From Bacteroidota bacterium (GTDB lineage Bacteria > Bacteroidota > Bacteroidia > Flavobacteriales > Flavobacteriaceae), in NCBI GenBank assembly GCA_024279425.1, contig JAJRRO010000116.1:186001-250000 (forward strand): a DNA stretch of 64,000 bases, written 5' to 3'. The position numbers and the translations under genes are program-made. Position 1 is the first letter of the stretch. Every line of letters begins with the position of its first letter. The notes under the pieces were generated by a model. That model saw only the letters and a list, made by a program, of their open reading frames with translations, ran no database searches and had not been told where the DNA came from. Positions 8,624 to 18,075 of the stretch are shown here, one piece after another.

Positions 8624-10141
8624 ATGGAAAAGAGACGGATTGAAATAATGGATACAACCCTTCGGGATGGCGAACAAACCTCTGGGGTATCATTCTCTGT
8701 ATCTGAAAAACTCACGCTGTCCAAACTTTTGTTGGATGAATTAAATGTAGATCGCATAGAAATTGCATCGGCAAGGGTTTCTGAGGGTGAATTAAAAGCC
8801 GTTCAGGAAATTACCGATTGGGCGGCCGAACAAGGATATTTAGACAGGGTTGAAATACTAACGTTTGTCGATGACGGTGTTTCTTTGGAATGGATGAAAA
8901 AGGCAGGTGCCAAAGTGCAAAACCTTTTAACCAAAGGTTCCTTGAACCATCTAGAGCATCAACTAAAAAAGACCCCCGAGCAACATTTTAAGGACATTTC
9001 CAAAATATTGGAACGGTCTGAAAAACAAGGAGTCAAAACCAATGTTTATTTGGAAGATTGGAGCAATGGCATGCGAAATTCCAAGGAATATGTATTTCAA
9101 TATTTGGATTTTTTGGTCGCTCAGCCCGTTGAACGTATTCTATTGCCAGATACTTTGGGCATTTTAACCCATACTGAAACGTATGACTTTCTTTCAGAGA
9201 TCATACAAAGATATCCGCAAGCGCATTTTGATTTTCATGGACACAATGACTATGACCTCGGAGTGGCCAATGTCATGGAAGCTGTAAAAGCAGGTTGTCA
9301 TGGATTGCACCTTACCGTAAATGGTATGGGAGAAAGAGCAGGTAATGCCCCCATGGCTAGTGCTGTGGCGGTCATCAATGATTTTCTTCCAGAAGTAGGG
9401 ATTTCAGTCAATGAATCTTCCTTGCATAAAGTAAGTAAGCTGGTATCTGCCTTCACAGGTTTCGGTATTCCGGCAAACAAGCCTATTGTAGGTGATAATG
9501 TTTTTACACAAACTGCTGGTATACATGCAGATGGAGATAGTAAAAAGAATCTTTACTTTAATGATTTATTACCTGAACGGTTTGGTAGGAAGCGTAAATA
9601 TGCCCTAGGCAAAACATCAGGTAAGGCCAATATCCAAAAAAACCTGCAGGAGTTGGGATTGACCCTAAATGATGAGGAATTAAAAAAAGTAACCCAACGT
9701 ATCATTGAACTGGGTGACAAAAAACAAAGGGTCACCAAAGAGGATCTACCCTATATAATTTCAGATGTTCTTAATAGTGGGGATCATCAGCAAAAAGTAT
9801 TTGTCAAATCCTATGTGCTGACCCATTCCAAAGGTCTAAAACCTTCCACTACAGTTTCTGTTGAGATAGACGGAGAGCTCCATGAAGCACATGCACAGGG
9901 AGATGGACAGTATGATGCTTTTATGAATGCTTTACGAAAGGTGTACAAGTCGAAGAAAATGGATTTTCCTAAACTTACAGATTATGCAGTTAGAATACCC
10001 CCAGGAAGTAATTCCGATGCCCTTTGCGAAACCATAATTTCCTGGGACAATAATGGCAAAGAATTCCTTACCCGGGGTCTGGATTCCGATCAAACGGTAT
10101 CGGCCATTAAGGCCACAGAAAAAATGTTGAATATTATTTAG
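8624..10141 (+). CDS. leuA: 2-isopropylmalate synthase (LeuA-type, with regulatory domain)
   Basis: 505 residues. The N-terminal TIM barrel starts with DTTLRDGEQTSG, holds the divalent-metal motif H205-x-H207 (FHGHND), and ends with the NGMGERAGN loop. The C-terminal third fits the LeuA dimer regulatory domain that binds leucine. It condenses 2-ketoisovalerate with acetyl-CoA. The sequence is of the Bacteroidota type, which is divergent from proteobacterial LeuA and also related to citramalate synthases. Its place inside leuCD-leuB, and an intact ilvA nearby for 2-ketobutyrate, favour isopropylmalate synthase. Confidence 0.9.
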   Translation: MEKRRIEIMDTTLRDGEQTSGVSFSVSEKLTLSKLLLDELNVDRIEIASARVSEGELKAVQEITDWAAEQGYLDRVEILTFVDDGVSLEWMKKAGAKVQNLLTKGSLNHLEHQLKKTPEQHFKDISKILERSEKQGVKTNVYLEDWSNGMRNSKEYVFQYLDFLVAQPVERILLPDTLGILTHTETYDFLSEIIQRYPQAHFDFHGHNDYDLGVANVMEAVKAGCHGLHLTVNGMGERAGNAPMASAVAVINDFLPEVGISVNESSLHKVSKLVSAFTGFGIPANKPIVGDNVFTQTAGIHADGDSKKNLYFNDLLPERFGRKRKYALGKTSGKANIQKNLQELGLTLNDEELKKVTQRIIELGDKKQRVTKEDLPYIISDVLNSGDHQQKVFVKSYVLTHSKGLKPSTTVSVEIDGELHEAHAQGDGQYDAFMNALRKVYKSKKMDFPKLTDYAVRIPPGSNSDALCETIISWDNNGKEFLTRGLDSDQTVSAIKATEKMLNII

Positions 10142-10422
10142 GCATTGGTATAGCGCTAAACGCTTCACGCCTTACGTTATACGCTCACCAAGATCAACAA
10201 TCGCGATAAGCTATAAGCAAAAAATAAAACGAGGGACTATAAAAAATATAAGGTTTGGGATTGGGATAAACAGAACAATCTACTTTCTCAGAACTTAACG
10301 ATAAGGAAGATAGAGGAAGAAGAAGCTTAAACAGTTTAATAAACTAAATATAATTAGTAATCCACACAAACGATATGCGATTAACGTAGAGCGCATAGCC
10401 TAGAGCGAAAAGCATTAAAAAT
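10142..10422 (+). other. leuA-leuB spacer with short GCG-rich repeats
   Basis: This 281-bp gap has no convincing reading frame. Both ends contain runs of short motifs of the type AGCGCTAAACGC / TTACGTTATACGC (10151-10187) and GCGATTAACGTAGAGCGCATAGC (near 10376-10400), which look like degenerate direct and inverted copies of one another. It could be a remnant of a small dispersed repeat inserted in the operon. No terminator was seen, so leuB may still be co-transcribed. Confidence 0.35.
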
Positions 10423-11478
10423 ATGAAATTGAATATAGCCCTTTTAGCAGGAGACGGAATAGGTCCTGAAGTCATAGACCAAGCCGTAAAAGTATCAAAT
10501 GCAATAGCAAAAAAATTCAATCACGAAATCAATTGGACACCAGCTTTGACAGGAGCCGCGGCCATTGATGCTGTTGGAGAACCGTACCCCGATGACACGC
10601 ATGAAGTTTGCGCCAGTGCCGATGCTGTTCTTTTTGGAGCCATAGGACATCCGCGTTTTGACAATGACCCCTCGGCAAAAGTAAGGCCAGAACAGGGATT
10701 GTTGAAAATGAGGCAAAAATTGGGATTATTCGCTAATGTTAGACCAACGTTTACCTTCCCATCCTTAATTGATAAATCACCTTTAAAACGAGAACGTATT
10801 GAAGGAACTGATTTAATCATCCTCAGGGAACTTACCGGAGGTGTTTATTTTGGAGAGCGTGGTAGAAAAGATGAAGGTGAAACTGCTTTTGACACCATGA
10901 CATACCAACGGTTCGAAATACAGCGTCTTGCCAAAAAAGGATTTGAAATGGCCATGAAACGCTCCAAAAAACTTTGTTGTGTCGATAAGGCCAATGTATT
11001 GGAGTCTTCACGTTTATGGAGAGAAACGGTACAGGCCATGGAAAAGGATTATCCTGAGGTTGAAGTATCGTACGAATTCGTAGATGCCGTGGCCATGCGA
11101 TTGGTACAATGGCCCAAAGCTTATGATGTAATGATCACCGCCAACCTTTTTGGAGATATTTTGACCGATGAAGCTTCAGTGATATCAGGTTCAATGGGGC
11201 TAATGCCATCTTCTTCGGTAGGAAGCAAAGTTTCATTATACGAGCCTATACATGGTTCGTATCCGCAAGCAGCAGGGAAAGATATTGCCAATCCGTTGGC
11301 AACAGTATTATCGGCTGCAATGCTGTTCGAGGATCTCGATTTAAGTGACGAGGCCCAAGCCATTCGTGACGTGGTGAACAAATCTTTGGCCGAAGGTATT
11401 GTTACCGAGGACGTAGCCGAAGACGGAAAAGCCTACAAAACCAGTGAAGTTGGGGATTGGCTAGCTGCCAATATTTAA
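10423..11478 (+). CDS. leuB: 3-isopropylmalate dehydrogenase
   Basis: 351 residues. The isopropylmalate/isocitrate dehydrogenase signatures are GDGIGPEV at the N-terminus, the substrate loop with LRELTGGVYFG, and the long C-terminal signature around NLFGDILTDEASVISGSMG with the metal-binding Asp residues. It oxidatively decarboxylates 3-isopropylmalate using NAD. It is the last gene of the leu operon; a strong intrinsic terminator follows at 11553. Confidence 0.98.
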   Translation: MKLNIALLAGDGIGPEVIDQAVKVSNAIAKKFNHEINWTPALTGAAAIDAVGEPYPDDTHEVCASADAVLFGAIGHPRFDNDPSAKVRPEQGLLKMRQKLGLFANVRPTFTFPSLIDKSPLKRERIEGTDLIILRELTGGVYFGERGRKDEGETAFDTMTYQRFEIQRLAKKGFEMAMKRSKKLCCVDKANVLESSRLWRETVQAMEKDYPEVEVSYEFVDAVAMRLVQWPKAYDVMITANLFGDILTDEASVISGSMGLMPSSSVGSKVSLYEPIHGSYPQAAGKDIANPLATVLSAAMLFEDLDLSDEAQAIRDVVNKSLAEGIVTEDVAEDGKAYKTSEVGDWLAANI

Positions 11479-11490
11479 TTTTCAGGTGGA

Positions 11491-11521
11491 GACCTGTCAG
11501 GTTTTGAAAACCTGACAGGTC
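11491..11521. repeat. Perfect 15-bp palindromic repeat, copy 1
   Basis: GACCTGTCAGGTTTT, one centre base, then its exact reverse complement. A second copy lies at 12427-12457 and a left-arm fragment (GACCTGCCAGGTT) near 12294. The pair brackets the decayed zone between leuB and gapN. The element fits the REP-like palindromes dispersed in Bacteroidota genomes. As RNA it would form a very stable hairpin, but only a weak T-tract follows. Confidence 0.7.
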
Positions 11522-11530
11522 TTTATTGTC

Positions 11531-11550
11531 ATTCCTGCGAAGGCAGGAAT
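11531..11550. repeat. Short dispersed hairpin (ATTCCTGC...GCAGGAAT)
   Basis: ATTCCTGC-gaag-GCAGGAAT is a perfect 8-bp stem with a 4-nt loop preceded by GTC. It sits directly between the palindrome at 11491 and the terminator at 11553. The same GTCATTCCTGCGAAGGCAGG-type motif is a familiar intergenic repeat in flavobacteria. Confidence 0.55.
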
Positions 11551-11552
11551 CT

Positions 11553-11585
11553 AAAAAGCCCATTGATCCATTCAATGGGCTTTTT
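11553..11585 (+). terminator. Intrinsic terminator of the leu operon (bidirectional form)
   Basis: AAAAAGCCCATTGA, loop TCCAT, then the exact complement TCAATGGGCTTTTT. The 14-bp stem ends in five T on the plus strand and, being symmetrical, would also work on the minus strand. It lies 75 bp after the leuB stop. Confidence 0.85.
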
Positions 11586-11722
11586 GCATCTGTAGTACAT
11601 TGTTTACAACTATTTGAAAAACCTACAACTTGTTACTTGATTTAAAAGTGAAAAACATGGAACTTCGTTATCGGTCGATATACATCATTTAAACGATTCA
11701 TATCTTTAACGTTAGGATTAAT

Positions 11723-12147
11723 ATGGAATCGACCAAAAACAAAATTGAATAAAGAACGAATTGAAAGAGCAAAGCAAAGAATATAAAAATACTGTATGGG
11801 TTTATCTACCGTTTATTCTTCTTTCAAAGGTTTACATCAGATTTTATGATGGAAAATAAGACTTTTGGATTGTTTTTCCCTCTTTTATCTTAAGTCTAAT
11901 CATTAGTTTGAATTTGTATGTTCTGACGAATCTGAAATACGAAATCAGTATTTACTGGATAATTGGACTTTATTTCCTGTTATACTTTTTGCTGTTTTTC
12001 TTCTTCCATAAAAAATTTCCTGATTATCATTATGTGAGAGATATGGAATTGACAAATAATCATAAAATCGCCGGAATAGCTATTCTTGGATTTGGAATTG
12101 TTAGCTTCATTTTATTGCTGAATCTTGTTAAAGAAATTAATGTTTAA
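11723..12147 (+). pseudogene. Broken gene for a small multi-pass membrane protein
   Basis: The intact 3' part encodes four hydrophobic segments, including IYWIIGLYFLLYFLLFFFF and IAILGFGIVSFILLLNLV, but has no ATG in the right place. The same frame continues upstream through TVWVYLPFILLSKVYI and is broken by TAA at 11857-11859. Further up, an ATG at 11723 (MESTKNKIE) is in another frame, so a frameshift is also needed. Reassembled, it is a protein of about 140 residues with an N-terminal charged segment. Base composition is AT-richer than the neighbours. Function unknown. Sequencing error is the alternative. Confidence 0.55.
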
Positions 12148-12335
12148 TCCGATAAAAATGCTAACCCTAATAACTAGGCATTCGAGTGGTCGGTACAACC
12201 CAACATGAATGCAGTGTTGACTTGACCGGGTCTGTATTCTCTTCCTATCGGGATTGGTATGGATTGTTCCAGTGCACTTAAAGAAGAGACCTGCCAGGTT
12301 GGCGATTGTTTGACTTTCAATATTAAATTAAGAAT

Positions 12336-12365
12336 ACTGTCAGTTCGAGCGGAGTCGAGAACTAA
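12336..12365. repeat. Dispersed repeat fragment (GTCAGTTCGAGCGGAGTCGAG)
   Basis: The segment shares the GTCA-TTCGA core with the unit at 3734 and is of the GTCATTTCGAGCGNAGTCGAGA type that recurs between flavobacterial genes. No other feature was recognised in 12148-12426. Confidence 0.45.
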
Positions 12366-12426
12366 TTGATAGACTCTGCAGGTATCCGCATTGCATCCGG
12401 CGAGACAAATATATTTTTACTTCAGA

Positions 12427-12457
12427 GACCTGTCAGGTTTTGGAAACCTGACAGGTC
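12427..12457. repeat. Palindromic repeat, copy 2
   Basis: GACCTGTCAGGTTT, loop TGG, then AAACCTGACAGGTC: the same element as 11491-11521 with a single base change at the centre. It lies 13 bp behind the gapN stop, where it could protect the 3' end of the transcript or stop transcription. Confidence 0.7.
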
Positions 12458-12470
12458 TATTTTAATGTCG

Positions 12471-14051
12471 CTATAAGATATAATCTGTACTAACGAAATT
12501 TGAGAGTTTGGTCTCCAATAGTTTTTCAATGGTCTCATTGTTCAACTCATTATCCTTAAAGGCCACGAATGTTCGTATAGAGAAGGAACGCAAGGCATCA
12601 TGAACACTCAATGTCGCTTGGGCAGAATCCTTTCTTCCTGTAAATGGATAGACATCCGGGCCACGCTGACACGAACTATTTAAATTTACACGACATACCA
12701 GGTTAACCAAGGAATCGATCAATGGTGCCAAGGCATATACATCCTTGCCAAATAGACTTACCTGTTGGCCGTAGTTGCTTTCAGCCATATCATCTAACGG
12801 TTCTTCAATATCCGTAAAAGGTACTATGGGAATTATAGGGCCAAACTGCTCTTCTTGGTACACACGCATATCCTTGGTTACTGGATAGAGGACAGCGGGC
12901 CAGATATAATTATCAAAGTGTTGACCTCCTTTTTTGTTTACTATTCTTGCGCCTTTGGAAGCCGCATCGTCGATCAACTCTTGGATATATGCAGGCTTGC
13001 CAGGTTCAGGCAATGGTGTTAATTTAACCCCGTCTTCCCACGGATTTCCAAATTTTAGGCCATCTACGCGTTCAGCAAATTGGGCATTAAAATCCTCAGC
13101 AATATCTTCATGCACGTAGACAACTTTTAAAGCCGTACACCGTTGACCATTAAACGATAAGGTTCCGGCCAAGCATTCCGCTATGGTCAATGGCAAATCT
13201 GCATCCGGTAAGATTATCGCCGGATTTTTGGCCTCTAGACCCAGAACCAATCGTAATCTGTTACTTTTAGGATGTTGGTCCTGAAGAGCGTTCGCCGACT
13301 TACTATTGCCTATCAAAGCCAGAACATCAACTTTTCCAGTTTGCATAATAGGTCCGGCCACCGCCCTACCCCTACCAAAAATGACATTCACAACGCCTTT
13401 GGGAAAGCTCGTTTGAAATGCTTCCAGCAAAGGGGTTATCAGGAGAACTCCATGTTTTGCAGGTTTAAATATTGTGGTATTGCCCATAATTATGGCAGGA
13501 ATCAACAGCGCAAAAGTTTCGTTCAAAGGATAATTATAGGGCCCCAAGCATAAAACTACCCCTAAAGGCCCTCTTTTAATATGGGCATATACACCGTCAT
13601 GTTTTTGAAACTTGGCCGCATCCCTATCCATTTGTTTGCAATCTTCAATAGTGTCTTGGATATATTCAATGGTACGATCAAATTCCTTTTGCGAATCCGG
13701 CAAGGATTTGCCTATCTCCCACGTCAAAAGTTTTACGACCTCCTCTCTTTTGGCTTTCATCTTTTCAATAAAAACCTCCATACATTCAATACGGTCCTTG
13801 ACTTGCATCGTTGGCCACACCCCTTGCCCCCTATTATAGGCTCCTGTCGCAGCGTCTAGGGCGTCCATGGCCTCAGACTCACCCATATCCGGAATACTAC
13901 CTAGCAAAGTAGGTTTATACGCATCGGTAGACGATATGGTGGAATAGACTTGGGTGGTGTTCCCGTTCCATTTCTTCAACGCACCATTGACTAAATATTC
14001 AAGTTGATCAATGGTCTCATTTATTTTATATATTTCTGGAATAGTGTTCAT
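12471..14051 (-). CDS. gapN: NADP-dependent glyceraldehyde-3-phosphate dehydrogenase (non-phosphorylating)
   Basis: An aldehyde dehydrogenase superfamily enzyme of 526 residues from the chosen start. The Rossmann part contains GPYNYP; the catalytic Glu is in [10 protein letters not shown] (a variant of LELGGK) and the catalytic Cys in FNGQRCTA. The CPxR-type C-terminus matches the Bacteroidota GapN group. It oxidises glyceraldehyde-3-phosphate to 3-phosphoglycerate with NADP, giving NADPH. A longer frame reaches 14147, but its first 32 residues are atypical, so the ATG at 14049-14051 (MNTIPEIYK) is preferred. It lies 123 bp downstream of ilvA on the same strand and may have its own promoter. 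Confidence 0.85.
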   Translation of the reverse strand: MNTIPEIYKINETIDQLEYLVNGALKKWNGNTTQVYSTISSTDAYKPTLLGSIPDMGESEAMDALDAATGAYNRGQGVWPTMQVKDRIECMEVFIEKMKAKREEVVKLLTWEIGKSLPDSQKEFDRTIEYIQDTIEDCKQMDRDAAKFQKHDGVYAHIKRGPLGVVLCLGPYNYPLNETFALLIPAIIMGNTTIFKPAKHGVLLITPLLEAFQTSFPKGVVNVIFGRGRAVAGPIMQTGKVDVLALIGNSKSANALQDQHPKSNRLRLVLGLEAKNPAIILPDADLPLTIAECLAGTLSFNGQRCTALKVVYVHEDIAEDFNAQFAERVDGLKFGNPWEDGVKLTPLPEPGKPAYIQELIDDAASKGARIVNKKGGQHFDNYIWPAVLYPVTKDMRVYQEEQFGPIIPIVPFTDIEEPLDDMAESNYGQQVSLFGKDVYALAPLIDSLVNLVCRVNLNSSCQRGPDVYPFTGRKDSAQATLSVHDALRSFSIRTFVAFKDNELNNETIEKLLETKLSNFVSTDYIL

Positions 14052-14174
14052 AATAGCGTCTTTATTAGTATTGGGCAAAGTTAAGTGAATTATCATTCTG
14101 TGCTCAATCGCAAATATTGCGAAAACGTTATATCCGCTTGTTATCACATAAAAAGTTCCGAAATTGTGAAATAA

Positions 14175-15425
14175 TCAAATAAGATATTGGAAAAGATCTG
14201 GCTTATCATTCAGGTAATCCCCATAGAAGTTATTGGCTTTCATTCTTTCAATCAAAGGCTGCAAATCTGCAGGACTTTTCAATTCAATACCAACAATTGC
14301 GGGTGCATTTTCCTTGCTGGACTTTTTTGAATACTCAAAATGGGTAATATCGTCATCAGGCCCCAAAATTTCAGCAACAAATTGTTTTAGAGCTCCGGGT
14401 CGCTGTGGAAATCGAACGATAAAATAATGTTTCAACTGTCCGTACAACAGTGCGCGCTCTTTTATTTCAGCCGTTCGGGTAATGTCGTTATTACCACCAC
14501 TGATTACACAAACGATATTCTTTTCCTTTATTTCTTCAGCAAAATTGTCCAATACCGCAGTGGTCAAAGCACCAGCCGGTTCCACGACAATGGCATCACG
14601 GTTGTATAAGTCCAAAATGGTCTGACAAACCTTGCCTTCAGAAACTGTGACCATTTTATACAGATGTTTTTGGCAGATTGAAAAAGTTAAATCCCCCACC
14701 CTTTGCACGGCAGCACCATCAATAAACTTGTCGATCCGTTCCAATCTTGTATTTTCTCCCTTTTCCATGGAAGTCTTCATTGAAGGAGCTCCCTCGGGTT
14801 CAACACCGATTATTTTGGTCGTTGGTGATAAGGCATCGAAAACTGCACAAAGGCCAGATGCTAGGCCACCACCGCCAACAGCTACAAAAACATAATCGAT
14901 GGTATTTGGAGATTGATCTAACAATTCCAATCCAATAGTAGCTTGCCCTTCAATCACCCTAGGGTCATCAAATGGATGCACAAAAGTCTTTTTTTTGGCT
15001 TCACAAAATTTTAAGGCAGCTTTGGAAGAATCATCAAAGGTGTCGCCCTCAAGAACAACGGTGATATACTGCCCCCCGAACATTTTTGTTTGTTCAATTT
15101 TTTGTTTTGGGGTAACAGCGGGCATAAAAACCGTACCTTCTATTTTCAAATGATTGCAGGCAAAAGCTACGCCCTGGGCGTGGTTGCCAGCACTTGCACA
15201 GACAACACCTCTAGATAATTGCTCTTGGGAAAGTGAACTTATTTTAGTATAGGCACCTCGAATCTTATAGGAACGAACACGCTGCAAATCCTCTCTTTTA
15301 AGAAGAATATTGGCTCCGTATTGCTTAGATAGTCGAATACTCTGCATAAGTGGCGTATCCGTTGCCACTTGGGAGATAATCTTCTTGGCTTTTTGAATAT
15401 CCAATATTTTAGGAAAGTAGCCCAT
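14175..15425 (-). CDS. ilvA: Threonine dehydratase, biosynthetic
   Basis: 416 residues. The PLP-binding Lys54 lies in RSYKIRGAY, and the glycine-rich phosphate loop reads VGGGGLASG. The C-terminus (from about residue 330, HYFIVRFPQRPGALKQF) is a single ACT-like regulatory domain, as in the short IlvA form. It deaminates threonine to 2-ketobutyrate, the entry step to isoleucine. It is the last gene of the ilv operon, 26 bp after ilvC. Confidence 0.95.
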   Translation of the reverse strand: MGYFPKILDIQKAKKIISQVATDTPLMQSIRLSKQYGANILLKREDLQRVRSYKIRGAYTKISSLSQEQLSRGVVCASAGNHAQGVAFACNHLKIEGTVFMPAVTPKQKIEQTKMFGGQYITVVLEGDTFDDSSKAALKFCEAKKKTFVHPFDDPRVIEGQATIGLELLDQSPNTIDYVFVAVGGGGLASGLCAVFDALSPTTKIIGVEPEGAPSMKTSMEKGENTRLERIDKFIDGAAVQRVGDLTFSICQKHLYKMVTVSEGKVCQTILDLYNRDAIVVEPAGALTTAVLDNFAEEIKEKNIVCVISGGNNDITRTAEIKERALLYGQLKHYFIVRFPQRPGALKQFVAEILGPDDDITHFEYSKKSSKENAPAIVGIELKSPADLQPLIERMKANNFYGDYLNDKPDLFQYLI

Positions 15426-15451
15426 AAAGAAGATTTTAGTTCATGTTATAC

Positions 15452-16927
15452 TTATACTATTGGCTTCATTGCCGTCATTGAAGCTCTCAGACTGGCTCCA
15501 ATTATTTCTACTGAATGCTCTCTAAGTGCCTGATTTACCGTTATCAATTTAGCATTGTCAACACCATTACCCTTGCCTTCTCCATACGGCTTACCAATAA
15601 CATCAGTATCTATACCTTTCATGAAATCTGCCAATAATGGTTTACAGGCATGGTCGAACAAATAACACCCGTATTCAGCAGTATCGGATATTACCCTGTT
15701 CATTTCAAAAAGTTTCTTTCTTGCAATGGTATTGGCAATCAATGGAGTTTCATGTAGGGACTCATAATAGGCAGATTCCCCAATGATACCAGATTCAGTC
15801 ATGGATTCGTAAGCCAGCTCAACACCGGCCCTTACCATGGCCACCATCAATACGCCATTATCATAAAACTCTTGCTCACTGATTTTAATGTCTCCCGCAG
15901 GGGTTTTCTCAAAATCGGTTTCACCTGTAGCCGCTCTCCAGCTCAATAGATTTTTGTCATCATTAGCCCAATCTTCCATCATTGTTTTAGAAAAATGACC
16001 ACTCATGATATCATCCATATGTTTGTGGAAAAGGGGGCGCATAGTATCCTTTAACTCCTCAGACAACTCAAAGGCCTTTATTTTAGCAGGATTTGACAAA
16101 CGATCCATCATATTGGTAATTCCTCCATATTTTAACCCTTCAGTGACGGTTTCCCAGCCGTATTGAATAAGTTTTGAGGCATAACCGGCATCAATTCCTT
16201 TTTCGATCATTTTATCAAAACAAAGAATTGAACCTGTTTGTAGAAGGCCACATAGAATTGTTTGTTCACCCATCAAATCAGATTTAACTTCTGCCACAAA
16301 AGATGATTCCAATACACCAGCCTTATGACCTCCAGTACCCGCAGCATAGGCTTTTGCTTGTTCAAAACCTTTGCCTTGTGGGTCATTATCAGGATGTACT
16401 GCAATTAGGGTTGGCACTCCAAAACCTCTTTTATATTCCTCTCGAACCTCCGAACCAGGACACTTGGGTGCTACCATTATTACAGTCAAATCTTCACGGA
16501 TTTGCATGCCCTCTTCAACGATATTAAACCCATGTGAGTAGGACAAAGTAGCACCTTCTTTCATCAAAGGCATAATGGTATTCACCACATTTGTATGTTG
16601 TTTATCTGGAGTAAGGTTAATGACCAAATCTGCCGATGGAACCAATTCATTATAGGTACCAACAGTAAATCCGTTTTCAGTGGCGTTTTTATAGGACTGC
16701 CTTTGTTCTTTTATTGCAGCCTCGCGTAAAGTGTAAGCTATATCGAGACCTGAATCCCTCATGTTCAAACCTTGATTAAGGCCTTGTGCCCCGCAACCCA
16801 CGATTACTATTTTCTTGCCTTTCAATGCGTTTACACCATCCGAAAACTCACTGCTATCCATAAATCTGCATTTTCCCAACTGCGTCAATTGATCTCGTAA
16901 TGATAGTGTATTAAAATAATTTGCCAT
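15452..16927 (-). CDS. ilvC: Ketol-acid reductoisomerase, long (class II) form
   Basis: 491 residues, the long enterobacterial-like class rather than the 330-residue class I. The NADPH-binding [10 protein letters not shown] lies near residue 45, and two knotted C-terminal domains follow with the Mg-binding acidic residues ([11 protein letters not shown], then [11 protein letters not shown]). It makes the dihydroxyacids of valine and isoleucine synthesis. Spacing is 19 bp from ilvN and 26 bp to ilvA. Confidence 0.97.
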   Translation of the reverse strand: MANYFNTLSLRDQLTQLGKCRFMDSSEFSDGVNALKGKKIVIVGCGAQGLNQGLNMRDSGLDIAYTLREAAIKEQRQSYKNATENGFTVGTYNELVPSADLVINLTPDKQHTNVVNTIMPLMKEGATLSYSHGFNIVEEGMQIREDLTVIMVAPKCPGSEVREEYKRGFGVPTLIAVHPDNDPQGKGFEQAKAYAAGTGGHKAGVLESSFVAEVKSDLMGEQTILCGLLQTGSILCFDKMIEKGIDAGYASKLIQYGWETVTEGLKYGGITNMMDRLSNPAKIKAFELSEELKDTMRPLFHKHMDDIMSGHFSKTMMEDWANDDKNLLSWRAATGETDFEKTPAGDIKISEQEFYDNGVLMVAMVRAGVELAYESMTESGIIGESAYYESLHETPLIANTIARKKLFEMNRVISDTAEYGCYLFDHACKPLLADFMKGIDTDVIGKPYGEGKGNGVDNAKLITVNQALREHSVEIIGASLRASMTAMKPIV

Positions 16928-16946
16928 TTTAAATTCTCTTTATTAA

Positions 16947-17477
16947 TTATTTATCCTGATAAAAATCGTTTAATATTGTTGTAATCGGCATTTTTGCCTT
17001 GGTAACCGCTAATCTCCCAGAGCGTACAAACTGCATGATTCCGAACGGCTCTAATTCGTCATGCATTTCGTCAATTTCATGCCTTCTTCCCGTTTTTGCC
17101 AAAACAAAGAAATCTCTGGAAACAGTAACGATTTGCGAGTTGCTCTCCTTGATTATGTTTTGTATTTGACGTTCATCAAATAATAAATGCGACGCAATCT
17201 TGAACAATGCCGATTCCTGATAGATGATATCATCATCGTTGTGATAAAAAGCTTTGATGACTTCAATTTGTTTTTCGATTTGTCTAACAATGTTCTTGGT
17301 CCAATCCTCATTAGTGTTCACCACTATTGTGAACTTAGAAACATTCTCAATTTCTGATTTAGAAACGTTTAGACTCTCTATATTAATGTGTCTCTTTAAG
17401 AATATCCCTGATATTCTATTTAACAATCCCACATTGTTTTCGGAATAAACCGAAATTGTAAACCATTGTTTTTCCAT
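16947..17477 (-). CDS. ilvN: Acetolactate synthase small (regulatory) subunit
   Basis: 176 residues with an N-terminal ACT domain (FTISVYSENNVGLLNRISGI, residues 6-25) of the IlvN/IlvH type and an ALS_ss C-terminal domain ending near FVRSGRLAV. It binds valine for feedback control and activates IlvB. It normally follows ilvB directly; here a methyltransferase gene sits between them. Confidence 0.95.
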   Translation of the reverse strand: MEKQWFTISVYSENNVGLLNRISGIFLKRHINIESLNVSKSEIENVSKFTIVVNTNEDWTKNIVRQIEKQIEVIKAFYHNDDDIIYQESALFKIASHLLFDERQIQNIIKESNSQIVTVSRDFFVLAKTGRRHEIDEMHDELEPFGIMQFVRSGRLAVTKAKMPITTILNDFYQDK

Positions 17478-17489
17478 AAATATTAACTC

Positions 17490-18074
17490 TTATAAATATT
17501 TTCGTACTGCAATGATCAGGCCTGTAGACCATTCCATTTTTGTTATTGTAAAATCGTTGCGTTGCTCTAAATAATCAATCAAATTATCAACGTGCTCTTG
17601 ATGGCCCTCCGGCCAGTTAGACTGGGCAGTCATATCATCGATGATATAAAATCCGCCTACATTGACCATATCAAGGATTTCTGATATCCCTTCATATTTA
17701 CCAGGCCAAGCATCGGCGAAAATCAAATCGAATTTCTCTTTGCAATGATTTGCGATCCATTCCGAACCATCTTCACAGATTATCTGCACCCTTTCATCAT
17801 TTCCAAAGAAATCTTTGGCAATTTCAATCAATTCGACATCATTATCAATCGATGTTAATCTGGATTCCGCATCCATTCCATCAACCATCCATGATAAAGA
17901 CAACCCTATGCCCGTACCCAACTCTAGAAACTCACCTTTTGGTTTGGACGCCGTCAGTGTTTTAAGTAACGTACCTATATACAGATCAGAAGGCATGGTA
18001 AAGTTTATCTCCGCAGATTTGCTTTCCAATGCTGAATGGACCTTTGGCTTGTCTAGAATATTTGAATCGTTCAT
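17490..18074 (-). CDS. Class I SAM-dependent O-methyltransferase-like protein inside the ilv operon
   Basis: 194 residues with a Rossmann methyltransferase core: motif I LELGTGIGLS near residue 46, the acidic loop SIDND that binds the ribose of SAM, and FADAWPG at motif IV. It resembles the O-methyltransferase family 3 / CmoM-like group; the substrate is not evident. It starts one base after the ilvB stop and ends 12 bp before ilvN, so it must be co-transcribed with them. Its base use is like its neighbours. Its place between the two subunits of one enzyme is odd. Confidence 0.85.
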   Translation of the reverse strand: MNDSNILDKPKVHSALESKSAEINFTMPSDLYIGTLLKTLTASKPKGEFLELGTGIGLSLSWMVDGMDAESRLTSIDNDVELIEIAKDFFGNDERVQIICEDGSEWIANHCKEKFDLIFADAWPGKYEGISEILDMVNVGGFYIIDDMTAQSNWPEGHQEHVDNLIDYLEQRNDFTITKMEWSTGLIIAVRKYL

Positions 18075-18075
18075 T

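Noticed and set aside
10142-10422. CRISPR-like array between leuA and leuB
   Set aside because: The repeated GCG motifs are short, irregular and degenerate, without uniform spacers.
11857-11859. Programmed readthrough of the TAA inside the small membrane protein
   Set aside because: A second defect (frameshift before 11760) and the lack of a start codon favour a pseudogene.
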